Source: Vallitalea pronyensis (GTDB lineage Bacteria > Bacillota > Clostridia > Lachnospirales > Vallitaleaceae). From it: 64,000 bases of DNA. Where the stretch lies: positions 4,793,001 through 4,857,000 of the forward strand of contig NZ_CP058649.1 in assembly GCF_018141445.1 (NCBI RefSeq). Reading direction: 5' to 3'. The notes under the pieces were generated by a model. The model was not told where the DNA came from. It saw only the letters and a list, made by a program, of their open reading frames with translations, and ran no database searches. Within the stretch, counting starts at the first letter, position 1. Each line of letters begins with the position of its first letter. Shown piece by piece: positions 8,317 to 17,461 of this stretch. A program made the position numbers and the translations under genes.

Positions 8317-9736
8317 TCTCGATCTGATTCGTATGGGTTTGAAGAACTTACTCCGTAGAAAGATGCGTAGCCTGCTGACAACCCTTGGTATTGTTATAGG
8401 TACCATATCCATTGTTGTCATGGTATCCCTTGGTTTGGGGATGAAACAGAATGTTAACGAACGTATGAATAAGTGGGGTAACATGAAAATTGTTAAAGTA
8501 TATACCGAAAATGGTGGTCGTCACGGTATGCGTATAATGCGAGATAGTTCTTCTGATAATAATGAGGATACAAATGTTCAAAAAAAAGCTAAGATTGAAA
8601 ATGATGATATAACACTTATGAAACAAATTGCAGGTGTTGAGGCAGTATCACCTGTGTATCAAACGAATTTAAACATGGTTGCCAAAAAATTTGTTGGCCA
8701 ATACATACAAGTTAAAGGTCTAACACTTGAATTTATGGAAAAATACGATCTTGACATTGAAACAGGTCGATTGTTGGCAGAAGATGATAAGAACGCCCTG
8801 GTATTTGGTCAACGGGTTGCTTATAATTTTAGTGATAACCAAGAAGGCGGCGGCTGGTGGGATATGTACGATGAAGAAACAGGGGAATTGAAACCCGCTA
8901 AGTTCAAACCCATGGAATATACCAGCATGAAGATGTCTTTTGACTGGAGTTTTGGTCGAAAACAACAATATCGTGGGCGTGGCGTTGAAGAAAACACCCG
9001 GCCTGTTAGACCCATTACAGTTAAGGTTGTGGGTGTTTCAGCAAGTGAAAACTATGAAAAAGCCGAGTATGCCTACATGGAGCTTAACACTTTAATGAAA
9101 CTTCGTGATAAATACGATAAAATGACAGGCTATAAAGATTATGGTGGTAAAAAACCTAAAAAAGGTTTTGACCAAGCCATGCTCTATGTACCTAATCGAA
9201 AACATGTGGATAATGTGTTAAAAGAAGTACGAAAGCTTGGCTTTGAGGCCAGCAGTGATACGGAATTTATTAAAGAAACCGAATCCATGAATAACATGGT
9301 ACAGATGATTTTTGGTGGTATCGGTGGTGTGGCATTACTGGTAGCTGCAATCGGTATTACCAATACCATGGTTATGGCCATTTACGAGAGAAGAAAAGAA
9401 ATAGGGGTTATGAAGGTTATTGGTGCTTCCTTGAAGGATATCAAAAAACTTTTCTTATTTGAATCCGCTTCTATCGGTTTATTTGGTGGTGTATTTGGTG
9501 TTGGCTTGAGTGTTGGTTTATCTGTTATCATCAATAAAATTGTTGATGGTAACCAAAGTTTAAGCAGGATGTTCCAAATATATAGTGATGAGGCTGATGT
9601 AACCCTCTCCATTATTCCATCATGGCTCATTCTACTGTCTTTAGTATTTACGACAATCATAGGGCTTGTGTCCGGTTACTTGCCTGCTCGTAAAGCTATG
9701 AAGCTAAGTGCTTTGGAAGCAATTAAAACCGATTAA
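8309..9736 (+). CDS. MacB-like ABC transporter permease
   Basis: 475 aa. The ATG at 8309 follows an in-frame TTG; the ribosome site lies in the AAAAGGAA of the upstream coding end. Layout is that of MacB: helix 1 at about 20-45 (MRSLLTTLGIVIGTISIVVMV), a large extracellular domain to about 325, then three helices in an FtsX domain with the TNTMVMAIYERRKEIGVMK motif. The extracellular domain contains a Trp/Gly-rich insert (EGGGWWDMYDEETGEL), not part of the usual MacB core as I know it. Works with the ATPase and CARDB protein encoded just upstream. Confidence 0.92.
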   Translation: MNSLDLIRMGLKNLLRRKMRSLLTTLGIVIGTISIVVMVSLGLGMKQNVNERMNKWGNMKIVKVYTENGGRHGMRIMRDSSSDNNEDTNVQKKAKIENDDITLMKQIAGVEAVSPVYQTNLNMVAKKFVGQYIQVKGLTLEFMEKYDLDIETGRLLAEDDKNALVFGQRVAYNFSDNQEGGGWWDMYDEETGELKPAKFKPMEYTSMKMSFDWSFGRKQQYRGRGVEENTRPVRPITVKVVGVSASENYEKAEYAYMELNTLMKLRDKYDKMTGYKDYGGKKPKKGFDQAMLYVPNRKHVDNVLKEVRKLGFEASSDTEFIKETESMNNMVQMIFGGIGGVALLVAAIGITNTMVMAIYERRKEIGVMKVIGASLKDIKKLFLFESASIGLFGGVFGVGLSVGLSVIINKIVDGNQSLSRMFQIYSDEADVTLSIIPSWLILLSLVFTTIIGLVSGYLPARKAMKLSALEAIKTD

Positions 9737-9760
9737 TACCTAATACAACCAAGCTACATG

Positions 9761-9800
9761 AGAAAGTTTAATCTCTAAGGGATTAAACTTTCTTTTATTT
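9761..9800 (+). terminator. Terminator of the MacB-like operon
   Basis: A 13-bp perfect stem (9761-9773 with 9781-9793) and 7-nt loop, followed by TTTATTT. It ends the operon 25 bp after the permease stop. Confidence 0.9.
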
Positions 9801-9825
9801 TCTCTTCTTTTTCTATATGAGAGTA

Positions 9826-9834
9826 TGCTATAAT
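9826..9834 (+). promoter_or_regulatory. Extended -10 promoter of the nucleoid-associated gene
   Basis: TGCTATAAT at 9826-9834 is an extended -10 element; no good -35 is seen at 16-18 bp. The leader to the start at 9956 is about 115 nt. Confidence 0.5.
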
Positions 9835-9955
9835 AATTGAGGTTACATGATAAGAAAATAATGAAATACGTTACATCATGATGCTATGCATACCTTTTAG
9901 AATGCTAGATATAAAAAGACCAGTATGATATACAATAGATAAGAAGGAGATAACC

Positions 9956-10972
9956 ATGTATACGTTAGAAGACATTAAACTCTATAACATGATTGTACAT
10001 ATACTTGATTCAAGCTTAAGTGTACCTGTACTGTCCATGGAAGAAATGGAAAGTAATTATGACATTAAGGAATTCTTTGCCAATCATCTTGTGAAAACCC
10101 TTAATGATGATAGCCTAAAACAGTGTCAATTTCAAACAGATTATAACATGGTGTATAACTACATCAAAGAGTACACCCAAGATGACAGCAGATTTGTAGA
10201 AATGTCCATTAATATTGCTAACCAGCTCTTCTCCATTATGAATGCAAACAGCAACATACCATCAGCAGATTTAGCCGTTGTTGCCTTTGGATGTCGTGGT
10301 ACCAAGTATCTGGCTTTATTAAAGCTTAATTATTTAAACTCCTTTATTCACTATACAGAAACGAACAACAATGCTAATGTGAATCAAATTATTCAGCATC
10401 GCACAACATTACCTAATTCAGGTCAAAAAATTAATGAAGTCATCGTGATTAATCTCTCTACCTTAGGTATCGATATACTTGAGAAAAAATATGAAATTGA
10501 TGGTCAAAAGGAATTCTATCTTTCCCTGCATTTTTTAAAATGTCAAACGAATTTATCGTCAAAAGAACAGTATAATATCGTAAAAAAAGCGACGGATACG
10601 ATAACGAAGAAGTATTTTGATGAAGATGTAGAAAAGAAAATGGATATTCAACAAGAACTCTACCACAACATTGAAGAAAGTGGCGACATTAATCTGGATA
10701 CATTTGCCAATGAAGCCTTTAAAAATCATGTGGATATTAAAAAGGAATTTATGGAGACCATTAACGAGAAAGGTCTTGAAGAGCCTGTTATTCATTTAAC
10801 TGAAAAGACCATTACAAGGTCTTTTGAAAAGCAGAAGCTAAAAACAGACACAGGTATTGAACTTAAAATTCCCATGGAACTCTATAATGATCCGGATAAT
10901 ATTGAATTTATCACGAATCCAGATGGCAATATATCCATCGTCATTAAAAACATTAAGAAGATCATTCATTAA
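9956..10972 (+). CDS. Nucleoid-associated protein, YejK/NdpA family
   Basis: 338 aa, soluble. The central part (SADLAVVAFGCRGTKYLALLKLNY), the phrase YLSLHFLKCQTNLSSKEQ and a C-terminal beta segment (NIEFITNPDGNISIVIKNI) match what I know of the 37-kDa nucleoid-associated family (PF04245), whose members are about 335 aa. In proteobacteria these bind the nucleoid; the role in Clostridia is not established. It starts at an ATG with AAGGAG. A monocistronic gene, convergent with the germination operon and sharing a terminator with it. The assignment is from family memory and not from a search. Confidence 0.7.
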   Translation: MYTLEDIKLYNMIVHILDSSLSVPVLSMEEMESNYDIKEFFANHLVKTLNDDSLKQCQFQTDYNMVYNYIKEYTQDDSRFVEMSINIANQLFSIMNANSNIPSADLAVVAFGCRGTKYLALLKLNYLNSFIHYTETNNNANVNQIIQHRTTLPNSGQKINEVIVINLSTLGIDILEKKYEIDGQKEFYLSLHFLKCQTNLSSKEQYNIVKKATDTITKKYFDEDVEKKMDIQQELYHNIEESGDINLDTFANEAFKNHVDIKKEFMETINEKGLEEPVIHLTEKTITRSFEKQKLKTDTGIELKIPMELYNDPDNIEFITNPDGNISIVIKNIKKIIH

Positions 10973-10975
10973 GTA

Positions 10976-11028
10976 AAAAGCTAGCTTATTCAAAAACATG
11001 ACGCTGTCATTTGATAAGCTAGCCTTTT
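10976..11028. terminator. Shared bidirectional terminator
   Basis: GCTAGCTTAT (10980-10989) pairs with ATAAGCTAGC (11014-11023); an inner hairpin ATGAC-GCT-GTCAT sits in the loop. AAAA precedes and TTTT follows, so it can end transcription from both sides. It overlaps the stop codon of the GerB-type gene (11019). Confidence 0.8.
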
Positions 11029-12137
11029 GACGTTTCATTGCTGTCTGGGGGTGGTTCTTTTTTCTTTAGCAATACAACCAATAACGTTACAATGGTAAAG
11101 TAGGCGATAACAGCTAAGGTTATTGCAGGCTCTGATTTTGCAATTTCCCGCTTTATGGTTTCATTATAGATGAATACAATGGAAAAACATGCCAGGGCTG
11201 CTATGACACCTATAATCACATACGTATATTTTTCTTTAACATGGGTGACATCCTTAATAATCATACTTGAGAAATATAATAAATTCCCATTAATACGATA
11301 GATAATCAAACTCCAAAATAACATAAAGACATATCGAAACAAATTAATAATGGGTATCTGGACACTATCAGCAATCACCAAAATAGGCCAATAAAACTTA
11401 ATGGTTACATCCCCAAGATAATAGATAGCAATAAAAGTTAACCACACATAAATGGCTATGACAATGATTGTACCTTTTAACATGGATCCCTTCAGTTTTT
11501 TCTTGTCGCTGATTAATGGATAGATCAAGAAAATAACTTCAATGCCTGTATACCTGCCTAAGGCTTGCAAGCCACCATTGGCGATTTCACCTATTCCGCT
11601 GTTAAAAACAGGTAACAGATTGATGATAGAACCCTTTACCAGAGCATAACCTGGTAAAATAACAATAATAAATGTGAGATAAAAAATAAAAACATTCACC
11701 TTAGCAATGGTTTTCAACCCTTTTATGGTTAAAAAGAAAACGGCAAGCATGGTTAAGATTGTAATAACTGCAGAGGGAATAAAACTTGCAATAAATATGC
11801 GTGTGACAAATGTAAAAGAAACCAAAACGGTCATGATATAATATATAAAAAAGAAACTGAGTAAAAGATTAAATAAAGAACCTAAATACTGCCCAAAAAT
11901 CTTAACGTTGATACTAATAATGTTGTCCTTAGGAAATCGTTTGCTAATAATCGTAGCTAGCCAGACCATATATAATGGGTACAGTCCCCCAATTAATACA
12001 GCTAACCATCCATCATTTCCAGCTGCTTCAATTGGACCTGTGGAACCAAGTATACCGATTCCAATAATAATGGCTATAATGGTGTGTGAAAACTCACTAG
12101 GGGTTAATGTGGTTGTCTGCTTGTTATCCGAAGCCAT
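11019..12137 (-). CDS. gerKB: Spore germinant receptor B subunit (GerAB/GerKB family)
   Basis: 372 aa with ten hydrophobic helices, typical of the GerAB family (APC-like fold) that forms the ligand-binding subunit of germinant receptors in the spore inner membrane. The start MASDNKQTTTLTPSEFSHTI leads directly into helix 1 (TIIAIIIGIGILGSTGPIE). It lies 2 bp after the GerC-type gene and is the last gene of the A-C-B operon. The germinant cannot be told from sequence. The gerK-style symbol reflects gene order only. Confidence 0.9.
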   Translation of the reverse strand: MASDNKQTTTLTPSEFSHTIIAIIIGIGILGSTGPIEAAGNDGWLAVLIGGLYPLYMVWLATIISKRFPKDNIISINVKIFGQYLGSLFNLLLSFFFIYYIMTVLVSFTFVTRIFIASFIPSAVITILTMLAVFFLTIKGLKTIAKVNVFIFYLTFIIVILPGYALVKGSIINLLPVFNSGIGEIANGGLQALGRYTGIEVIFLIYPLISDKKKLKGSMLKGTIIVIAIYVWLTFIAIYYLGDVTIKFYWPILVIADSVQIPIINLFRYVFMLFWSLIIYRINGNLLYFSSMIIKDVTHVKEKYTYVIIGVIAALACFSIVFIYNETIKREIAKSEPAITLAVIAYFTIVTLLVVLLKKKEPPPDSNETSKG

Positions 12138-12139
12138 TG

Positions 12140-13249
12140 TTAGTAATCACTCCTACCCTGTCTATCCATCTTCACATTAACTTTTACTTCAATATCGGAT
12201 TGGCTTACCATGGCATCCCAATCGTCAACAATCTTCCTTCCGTAATAGGCAGCAGCATACTTTCCCAAAGATAAACAGTCCACATTATAACGATAGACGG
12301 TACTATATAAAGATTTTGTACAACGTTTACGTATATCGACTTCCAATTCTTTAGCTGCTTTGTCCTGTTCTTTTAAATCACCAAAGATATCCCGATCGGT
12401 TTTATTGGATATAACATCTGCGCTTATATCTAATGTAATAATAAAACTGTATTCCCCTTCTTCATTTTTATTCACATCCACTTTTTTTATGGTACTCAGT
12501 TGATAATCAATGGACTGACCCTCACCCTCATCATAATCCATGATATAGATACCCTTTGTTGAATCATCTCTTAACATATTAAACCATCGTGCTTCATCCA
12601 TATTTATTTTGCCAATCATTTTATCTTCTTTAAAGATAGCCAAACCGGATAGTTCAAAGAACTCATCCTTTATACGTATTCTTGGCAGTACAATACTCCT
12701 ACCTTCTGCATGGTATCTGACATAGACGTCAATGAGTTTGTAATTATCATAATAAAAAAAATCCATATCCCCAATGTTATTGAGAATTTCTTCTATATAA
12801 TCAACACTGCTGGGGTAGCCCTCAATGTTGTATTCTAAAAAAGCCTCTGGGTCACCATCACATATAAGTACATGACCTCTATCTTGAGCAATAGGCTCTT
12901 TGGCAAAATCATCAATAAAATTTTTAATACCGTATGAAGCAAAGGCTTGACTGATTAAATATATTTTCTCACTTCCTATTACAAATTTTTTATTCATTTG
13001 AGCTTGCCAACGGGTTTTAATTTCATTAAAATTAGTGCCTTCACCCTTATAAATAAAGTTGGTGACACCTGGCGTATTATAATTATATACCACCGTATAA
13101 TACTTTAAGATAGGTATAATCCCACTTTCTGTATCGATATCCATACCTAGACCAATGGGTAGGTTCAGATCTTCAATGGACTTAAGATTATGACCATATA
13201 CCGTCGATATAATAAAAATGATGACCATAATAATGATTTTATTTTTCAT
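12140..13249 (-). CDS. gerKC: Spore germinant receptor C subunit (GerAC/GerKC family), lipobox Cys missing
   Basis: 369 aa. The body and C-terminal domain (IDVYVRYHAEGR..., then LDISADVISN... and a closing DWDAMVSQSDIEVKVNVKM) fit the GerAC family. Family members are normally lipoproteins with a cysteine just after the signal helix, followed by a WD..E motif. Here the signal helix (MKNKIIIMVIIFIISTVYG) is followed by HNLKSIEDLNLPIGLGMDID with no cysteine anywhere near, so classical lipidation looks impossible. It may be anchored by an uncleaved helix or be secreted. It lies 12 bp after the A gene and 2 bp before the B gene. Confidence 0.88.
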   Translation of the reverse strand: MKNKIIIMVIIFIISTVYGHNLKSIEDLNLPIGLGMDIDTESGIIPILKYYTVVYNYNTPGVTNFIYKGEGTNFNEIKTRWQAQMNKKFVIGSEKIYLISQAFASYGIKNFIDDFAKEPIAQDRGHVLICDGDPEAFLEYNIEGYPSSVDYIEEILNNIGDMDFFYYDNYKLIDVYVRYHAEGRSIVLPRIRIKDEFFELSGLAIFKEDKMIGKINMDEARWFNMLRDDSTKGIYIMDYDEGEGQSIDYQLSTIKKVDVNKNEEGEYSFIITLDISADVISNKTDRDIFGDLKEQDKAAKELEVDIRKRCTKSLYSTVYRYNVDCLSLGKYAAAYYGRKIVDDWDAMVSQSDIEVKVNVKMDRQGRSDY

Positions 13250-13261
13250 GTATGCTCACCC

Positions 13262-14728
13262 TCATTTTTGTGACGTTTGTTGTGTTTTCTGTCTGGTTGG
13301 ATTTTTATTGGGTATGGTACTGCTTCTTTTATTCATACTTTTAAGAGGTACTCTGACAAACATATCTTTCATCTGTTCTAAAGAAAAAGAAAAATAGGGT
13401 ATACCGAAGGTTTTTAAAGTGGTTAAATGAACAATTGTAAAAAACAAAACAAGTGTAATACCAAATATACCCAAGACATTGGTGACTAGAATCATGATGT
13501 AATTGAGTAGCCTTAGAGCCGAGCTCATCTCATAATTAGGTACCAAGAATGTTGCTATGGTGGTGATACCTATAACAAGTAACGTTGTAGGACTTACAAT
13601 CTTTCCTCGAATAACGGCATCACCAATAATAATACCTCCTACAACACTCAGGGTCTGACTGATTTTTCTGGGCAACCTTAAACCGCCCTCTCTTAGAAAA
13701 TCAACACTTAGCTGCATGAAGAGTATTTCCATGAAAGGTGATAGCTCAATCTCATTCCTTGACTGAATAATAGCTGTTGCAAAGTCCGATGGTAATAACT
13801 CGGAATTATACTCCAAAAGGGTCAGGTATAATGCGGATAAAGTGGTTATGACAATAAATGCTAAGAACCTAAGTAATCGATTAAAAGTAGCTATAACAGG
13901 TAATTGATTGTAATCTTCAACACCTTGAAAAAAATCAATAAAGGAACTGGGAGCAGTACATACATAGGACGTTCCACCAATGATAATACTGACTCTTCCT
14001 TGAGCAATATCTGATAGAACTGTATCGACTCTTTCTGTTGAATAGATCTGTGGGAATATGGAATAGACATTGATATTTAAGAACTGTATAAATTGTCCAG
14101 CACTATATATGACATCTGTATCAATAGCGTTAATCTGCTTTCTAATTTCATTAACAACCTTTTCTTCGGCTACATCATCAAGGTAGAGTATGGCAACATC
14201 TGTTTGAGAACGTGTGCCTACGATTAGTTTCTCAATTATTAAATGTTTATCTCGTAGCCCTCGCTTCATAATGCTGATATTGGTATCTAAATCCTCTACA
14301 AAACCCTCTTTTGTACCTCCAATGGATACCTCATCTGTGGGTTCCTTGATGCTCCTAAACTGCCCGCCTTTTACATTAGCTACAATACATGTTTCTAGAC
14401 CATCAAAGAGTATCACAGCATGGCCTCTTTTCATAGCATACTGAATCTTCTGGTTATCATTAGTAGTCTCAAGGGTACTCATGGGTATAAAGCGCTTACA
14501 CAACTCATCAACTAACGCTTCCTCTTTCTTTAATCCTTTAAGACTCGTATGATTAATGAGAGGATGAATCAGTTCTTTATCAACTCTGCCAACATCCACC
14601 AAACTGCCCACAAAGATAACAACTGCTCCTAACCTGTCTTTACCCTCACCAATATAAAATTCTTTTACGGTTATTTGACTACTGTCACCTAACATTTGAT
14701 AAATCTCATCTATACGTGCTTTAAACAT
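13262..14728 (-). CDS. gerKA: Spore germinant receptor A subunit (GerAA/GerKA family)
   Basis: 488 aa. The start at 14728 (MFKARIDEIYQML) has AAGGAG at good distance; the longer frame from 14752 covers the ribosome site. A soluble N-terminal half of about 270 residues contains the family motifs (LYLDDVAEEKVVNEIRKQINAI) and is followed by about five membrane helices (LAFIVITTLSALYLTLLEY, LRLLNYIMILVTNVLGIFGI and others). The C-terminal tail is Lys/Arg/Gln-rich. First gene of the germination operon, which should be read in the forespore by sigma-G; no clear sigma-G box was identified by eye. Confidence 0.93.
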   Translation of the reverse strand: MFKARIDEIYQMLGDSSQITVKEFYIGEGKDRLGAVVIFVGSLVDVGRVDKELIHPLINHTSLKGLKKEEALVDELCKRFIPMSTLETTNDNQKIQYAMKRGHAVILFDGLETCIVANVKGGQFRSIKEPTDEVSIGGTKEGFVEDLDTNISIMKRGLRDKHLIIEKLIVGTRSQTDVAILYLDDVAEEKVVNEIRKQINAIDTDVIYSAGQFIQFLNINVYSIFPQIYSTERVDTVLSDIAQGRVSIIIGGTSYVCTAPSSFIDFFQGVEDYNQLPVIATFNRLLRFLAFIVITTLSALYLTLLEYNSELLPSDFATAIIQSRNEIELSPFMEILFMQLSVDFLREGGLRLPRKISQTLSVVGGIIIGDAVIRGKIVSPTTLLVIGITTIATFLVPNYEMSSALRLLNYIMILVTNVLGIFGITLVLFFTIVHLTTLKTFGIPYFSFSLEQMKDMFVRVPLKSMNKRSSTIPNKNPTRQKTQQTSQK

Positions 14729-14820
14729 ATATATACTCCTTATAAAATGCATAGTATATTATGAGCTTGCAGGGCTGGAACTATTCACTTTATGCTTATG
14801 TAAGGCTATTATCTATAAGA

Positions 14821-14855
14821 TAAAAAAATAAAACCGTGCAACTCATTTGCTCGGT
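14821..14855 (-). terminator. Terminator after the CBM9-like gene
   Basis: Read on the minus strand: ACCG-A-GCAA, loop of 5 nt, TTGC-A-CGGT, then TTTTATTTTTTT. It lies 13 bp downstream of the CBM9-like stop codon and closes the nag operon. It also separates that operon from the germination operon to its left. Confidence 0.8.
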
Positions 14856-14867
14856 CTTGTACTAACG

Positions 14868-15494
14868 CTATACAATTTGTAGTTTTCCGAACTGCTTAGG
14901 CAGGTGAAAATTAGGTTTTTCCCATACAATGGGATTCCATGTAGCATATTGATCATCTGTCTTACCACCGCAACGGTAGAAATTTCCATACCAACATGTT
15001 TGTTCAATCCGCTTTCCACACATGTCTTCCAAGATGTCTATGGGAATCTCCAGACCGATTTCCCAACTTGTATCATCTGTCCTTTCATCTTTGGTAGGTG
15101 TCTTAATACTTGGTGTTATGCGAATACCTTTTGCTTGCGCTTCGCTTATATAAACTGTCTTACCAAGACCATCCTTATAACTCATATGCAAAACACCACA
15201 ACAATTTACTTCAACATTAAAATATGCACCACCAACATGATTCTCAGGTGTTACAAAGAACTCAAAACAACTGTCTAAATATACATCACCATTCAATGTA
15301 GTTTCTCGACTATAGCTATGGATATCTTCACAATAAGCCTGTATCTTAATACAATTTTGGTGAATCACCATTTTCACATATGTGGCCTGTTTAAGTCCAC
15401 TTTGATACCAAGGATAACACTTAATGTCCAGTGCATTAATCTGATGCCAAGGTACTTCCTTCTCCTTTACCTTTTTAACCTGGTATGTATGCAA
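14868..15494 (-). CDS. CBM9-like carbohydrate-binding protein, no signal peptide
   Basis: 208 aa. A TTG at 15492-15494 is chosen, 8 nt after a GAGGAGG site; the TTG at 15500 lies too close to that site. The protein resembles the CBM9-like family PF16011: the stretch VYLDSCFEFFVTPENHVGGAYFNVEVNCCGVLHM and the closing WYGNFYRCGGKTDDQYATWNPI are typical of stand-alone CBM9-like proteins. There is no signal sequence, so it should be cytoplasmic. It follows nagB by 52 bp and is probably cotranscribed with the nag genes. Its function is unknown; sugar binding is inferred from the family only. Confidence 0.78.
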   Translation of the reverse strand: MHTYQVKKVKEKEVPWHQINALDIKCYPWYQSGLKQATYVKMVIHQNCIKIQAYCEDIHSYSRETTLNGDVYLDSCFEFFVTPENHVGGAYFNVEVNCCGVLHMSYKDGLGKTVYISEAQAKGIRITPSIKTPTKDERTDDTSWEIGLEIPIDILEDMCGKRIEQTCWYGNFYRCGGKTDDQYATWNPIVWEKPNFHLPKQFGKLQIV

Positions 15495-15546
15495 TAACAA
15501 TACCTCCTCAATTTATGCTCTCAATGCATAATGATTGCATTCAAGC

Positions 15547-16308
15547 TTATTTTACTTTATGTTCAATATACTGGGCTGCTTCTTTATCAACTACGATAAT
15601 CACATGAGGATGCAGCTGCAAAATAGATGCAGGTACATTAGGGGAAATCTCGCCAAATAACATCTTATCGATAATCTGAGCTTTGCTTTCACCATTGGCA
15701 AGAAGTAAGATTTTCTTAGACTGCATAATGGTCTTCATGCCCATACTAATGGCTTCTTTGGGTACGTCATCAATACGGTCAAAAAAGCGGGCGTTGGCTT
15801 CAATGGTTTCTTGATCTAGTGTAACTTTATGTGTACCAGACTCAAATGTAATATCAGGCTCGTTGAAACCAATATGTCCATTGGTCCCTATACCAAGAAC
15901 CTGTAAGTCAATACCACCTGCATTATAGATTGCTTGGTCATATCCATAACACTCTTGGTCAACGTCTTTTGTTTTACCATTGGGAATATGCATGCTATCT
16001 TTGGCTACATTAATATGCTGAAAAAGATGCTCTTGCATATAATAAGCATAACTTTGGTCATTGGTTTGATCAATGGGATAATACTCGTCTAGATTGAAGG
16101 TGGTCACCTCGCTAAAGTCCACTTCATCATCTTGGTACATCTTAACCAGTTCCTTGTACATACCCACTGGTGTTCCACCTGTAGCAAGTCCAAGGACACT
16201 ACCTGGTTTGATATTCACTTGAGATGCTACCAGGGTTGCTGCTTTCTTACTCATTTCTTGATAATTATCTGTGATAATTATGCGCATACCTCTAATTTGA
16301 TTTTTCAT
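15547..16308 (-). CDS. nagB: Glucosamine-6-phosphate deaminase
   Basis: 253 aa. Converts glucosamine-6-phosphate to fructose-6-phosphate and ammonia in the cytosol. The start at 16308 has AGGAAG 7 nt upstream; the longer frame from 16356 is rejected. Family motifs: GLATGGTPVGMYKEL (phosphate loop), TTFNLDEYYPI with the catalytic Asp, LGIGTNGHIGFNEP, and VTLDQETIEANARFF. The length is close to the roughly 240-270 usual for NagB. Its first 17 bp overlap the end of nagA, so the two are translationally coupled. Confidence 0.97.
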   Translation of the reverse strand: MKNQIRGMRIIITDNYQEMSKKAATLVASQVNIKPGSVLGLATGGTPVGMYKELVKMYQDDEVDFSEVTTFNLDEYYPIDQTNDQSYAYYMQEHLFQHINVAKDSMHIPNGKTKDVDQECYGYDQAIYNAGGIDLQVLGIGTNGHIGFNEPDITFESGTHKVTLDQETIEANARFFDRIDDVPKEAISMGMKTIMQSKKILLLANGESKAQIIDKMLFGEISPNVPASILQLHPHVIIVVDKEAAQYIEHKVK

Positions 16309-17449
16309 ATAGCTTCTTTCCTTTCCCCATTGTGTAATATATATCCAGCTGATCATCTAATATAACAATATCTGCATCTTTCCCTGTATCCAAAGTTCCT
16401 TTTCGATCTTCTACACCTATATACTTGGCTTGGTTAATGGTAACTAGATCAATGACTTTGGCTAAATCATACTCGGTATATTGGGTGAAATGATACACGG
16501 CTTTGTTAAGTTTTAATGAGCTTCCAGCAATGGTTCCATTGCTTAGCATGCACTTCCCACCTTTTAAATAGACTTTCTGACCACCCAGGTTGTACTCACC
16601 ATCCTCAAGTCCTGCACCCATCATAGCATCTGTAATCAACAAAATTTTATGCATGCCTTTTATACGAGCAATTAAGCTGAACAATGCAGGGTTAACATGA
16701 ATGGTATCTGCGATTAGTTCGCAGTAAACATCTGAGTTCATGGCTGCTCCAACTACTCCAGGTTGACGATGATGCAACCCTGTCATGGCATTAAACATAT
16801 GTGTACAAGAACATACACCTGCTTCCACACCTTTCATGGCTTCATCATAGGTTGCCTCACTATGTCCCATAGAAAATTGAATACCATATTTGTTTTTATA
16901 GGCTTCTATGAAAGGAAGTGCTCCTTCTAACTCTGGCGCTATGGTGATAATCTTAATGATGGATTCATAACCTTCAATTACTGCCCCAGTCGGTTTTTGG
17001 ATATACGTTGCTGACTGAGCACCTTTAAATGTTTCACTGATAAATGGTCCTTCTAAATGGGTACCTAGCACCTCAGCCCCGTAGCTTTTATCATCCATAA
17101 TGGTTTGGATGGTGTGTAATGCTTGACGAATAATGGGAGCATCCATGGTCATGGTAGTGGGTAAAAAAGACGTAACGCCGTTCTCTGGAATGAGACGGCT
17201 AATGGTACGAAGCCCTTCTAGATCTCCATCCATGGTATCGTATCCTTTATAACCGTGAATATGCACATCTATAAAACCAGGTACAATGTATTTACCTGCT
17301 GCATCAATATGTTCATCAATGACTTCCTTAGCTACATCTTTTTGATCAATAATCTTCTGAATCGTATCCTCAAATAAGATGGCTTTACCCTCTACAAATT
17401 GGCCATCTAGGAGCATACGTCCATTCTCTATACATTTCATCAAACTCAC
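16292..17449 (-). CDS. nagA: N-acetylglucosamine-6-phosphate deacetylase
   Basis: 385 aa. Removes the acetyl group from GlcNAc-6-phosphate, feeding NagB. Amidohydrolase motifs are in place: GFIDVHIHGYKGYDTMDG (metal site), HLEGPFIS, MGHSEATYDEA, THMFNAMTGLHHRQPG and the catalytic Asp in LLITDAMMGAGLEDG. It starts 12 bp after the ROK regulator stop and overlaps nagB. The product, fructose-6-phosphate, enters glycolysis. Confidence 0.97.
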   Translation of the reverse strand: MSLMKCIENGRMLLDGQFVEGKAILFEDTIQKIIDQKDVAKEVIDEHIDAAGKYIVPGFIDVHIHGYKGYDTMDGDLEGLRTISRLIPENGVTSFLPTTMTMDAPIIRQALHTIQTIMDDKSYGAEVLGTHLEGPFISETFKGAQSATYIQKPTGAVIEGYESIIKIITIAPELEGALPFIEAYKNKYGIQFSMGHSEATYDEAMKGVEAGVCSCTHMFNAMTGLHHRQPGVVGAAMNSDVYCELIADTIHVNPALFSLIARIKGMHKILLITDAMMGAGLEDGEYNLGGQKVYLKGGKCMLSNGTIAGSSLKLNKAVYHFTQYTEYDLAKVIDLVTINQAKYIGVEDRKGTLDTGKDADIVILDDQLDIYYTMGKGKKLYEKSN

Positions 17450-17461
17450 CCTTTCACTATG

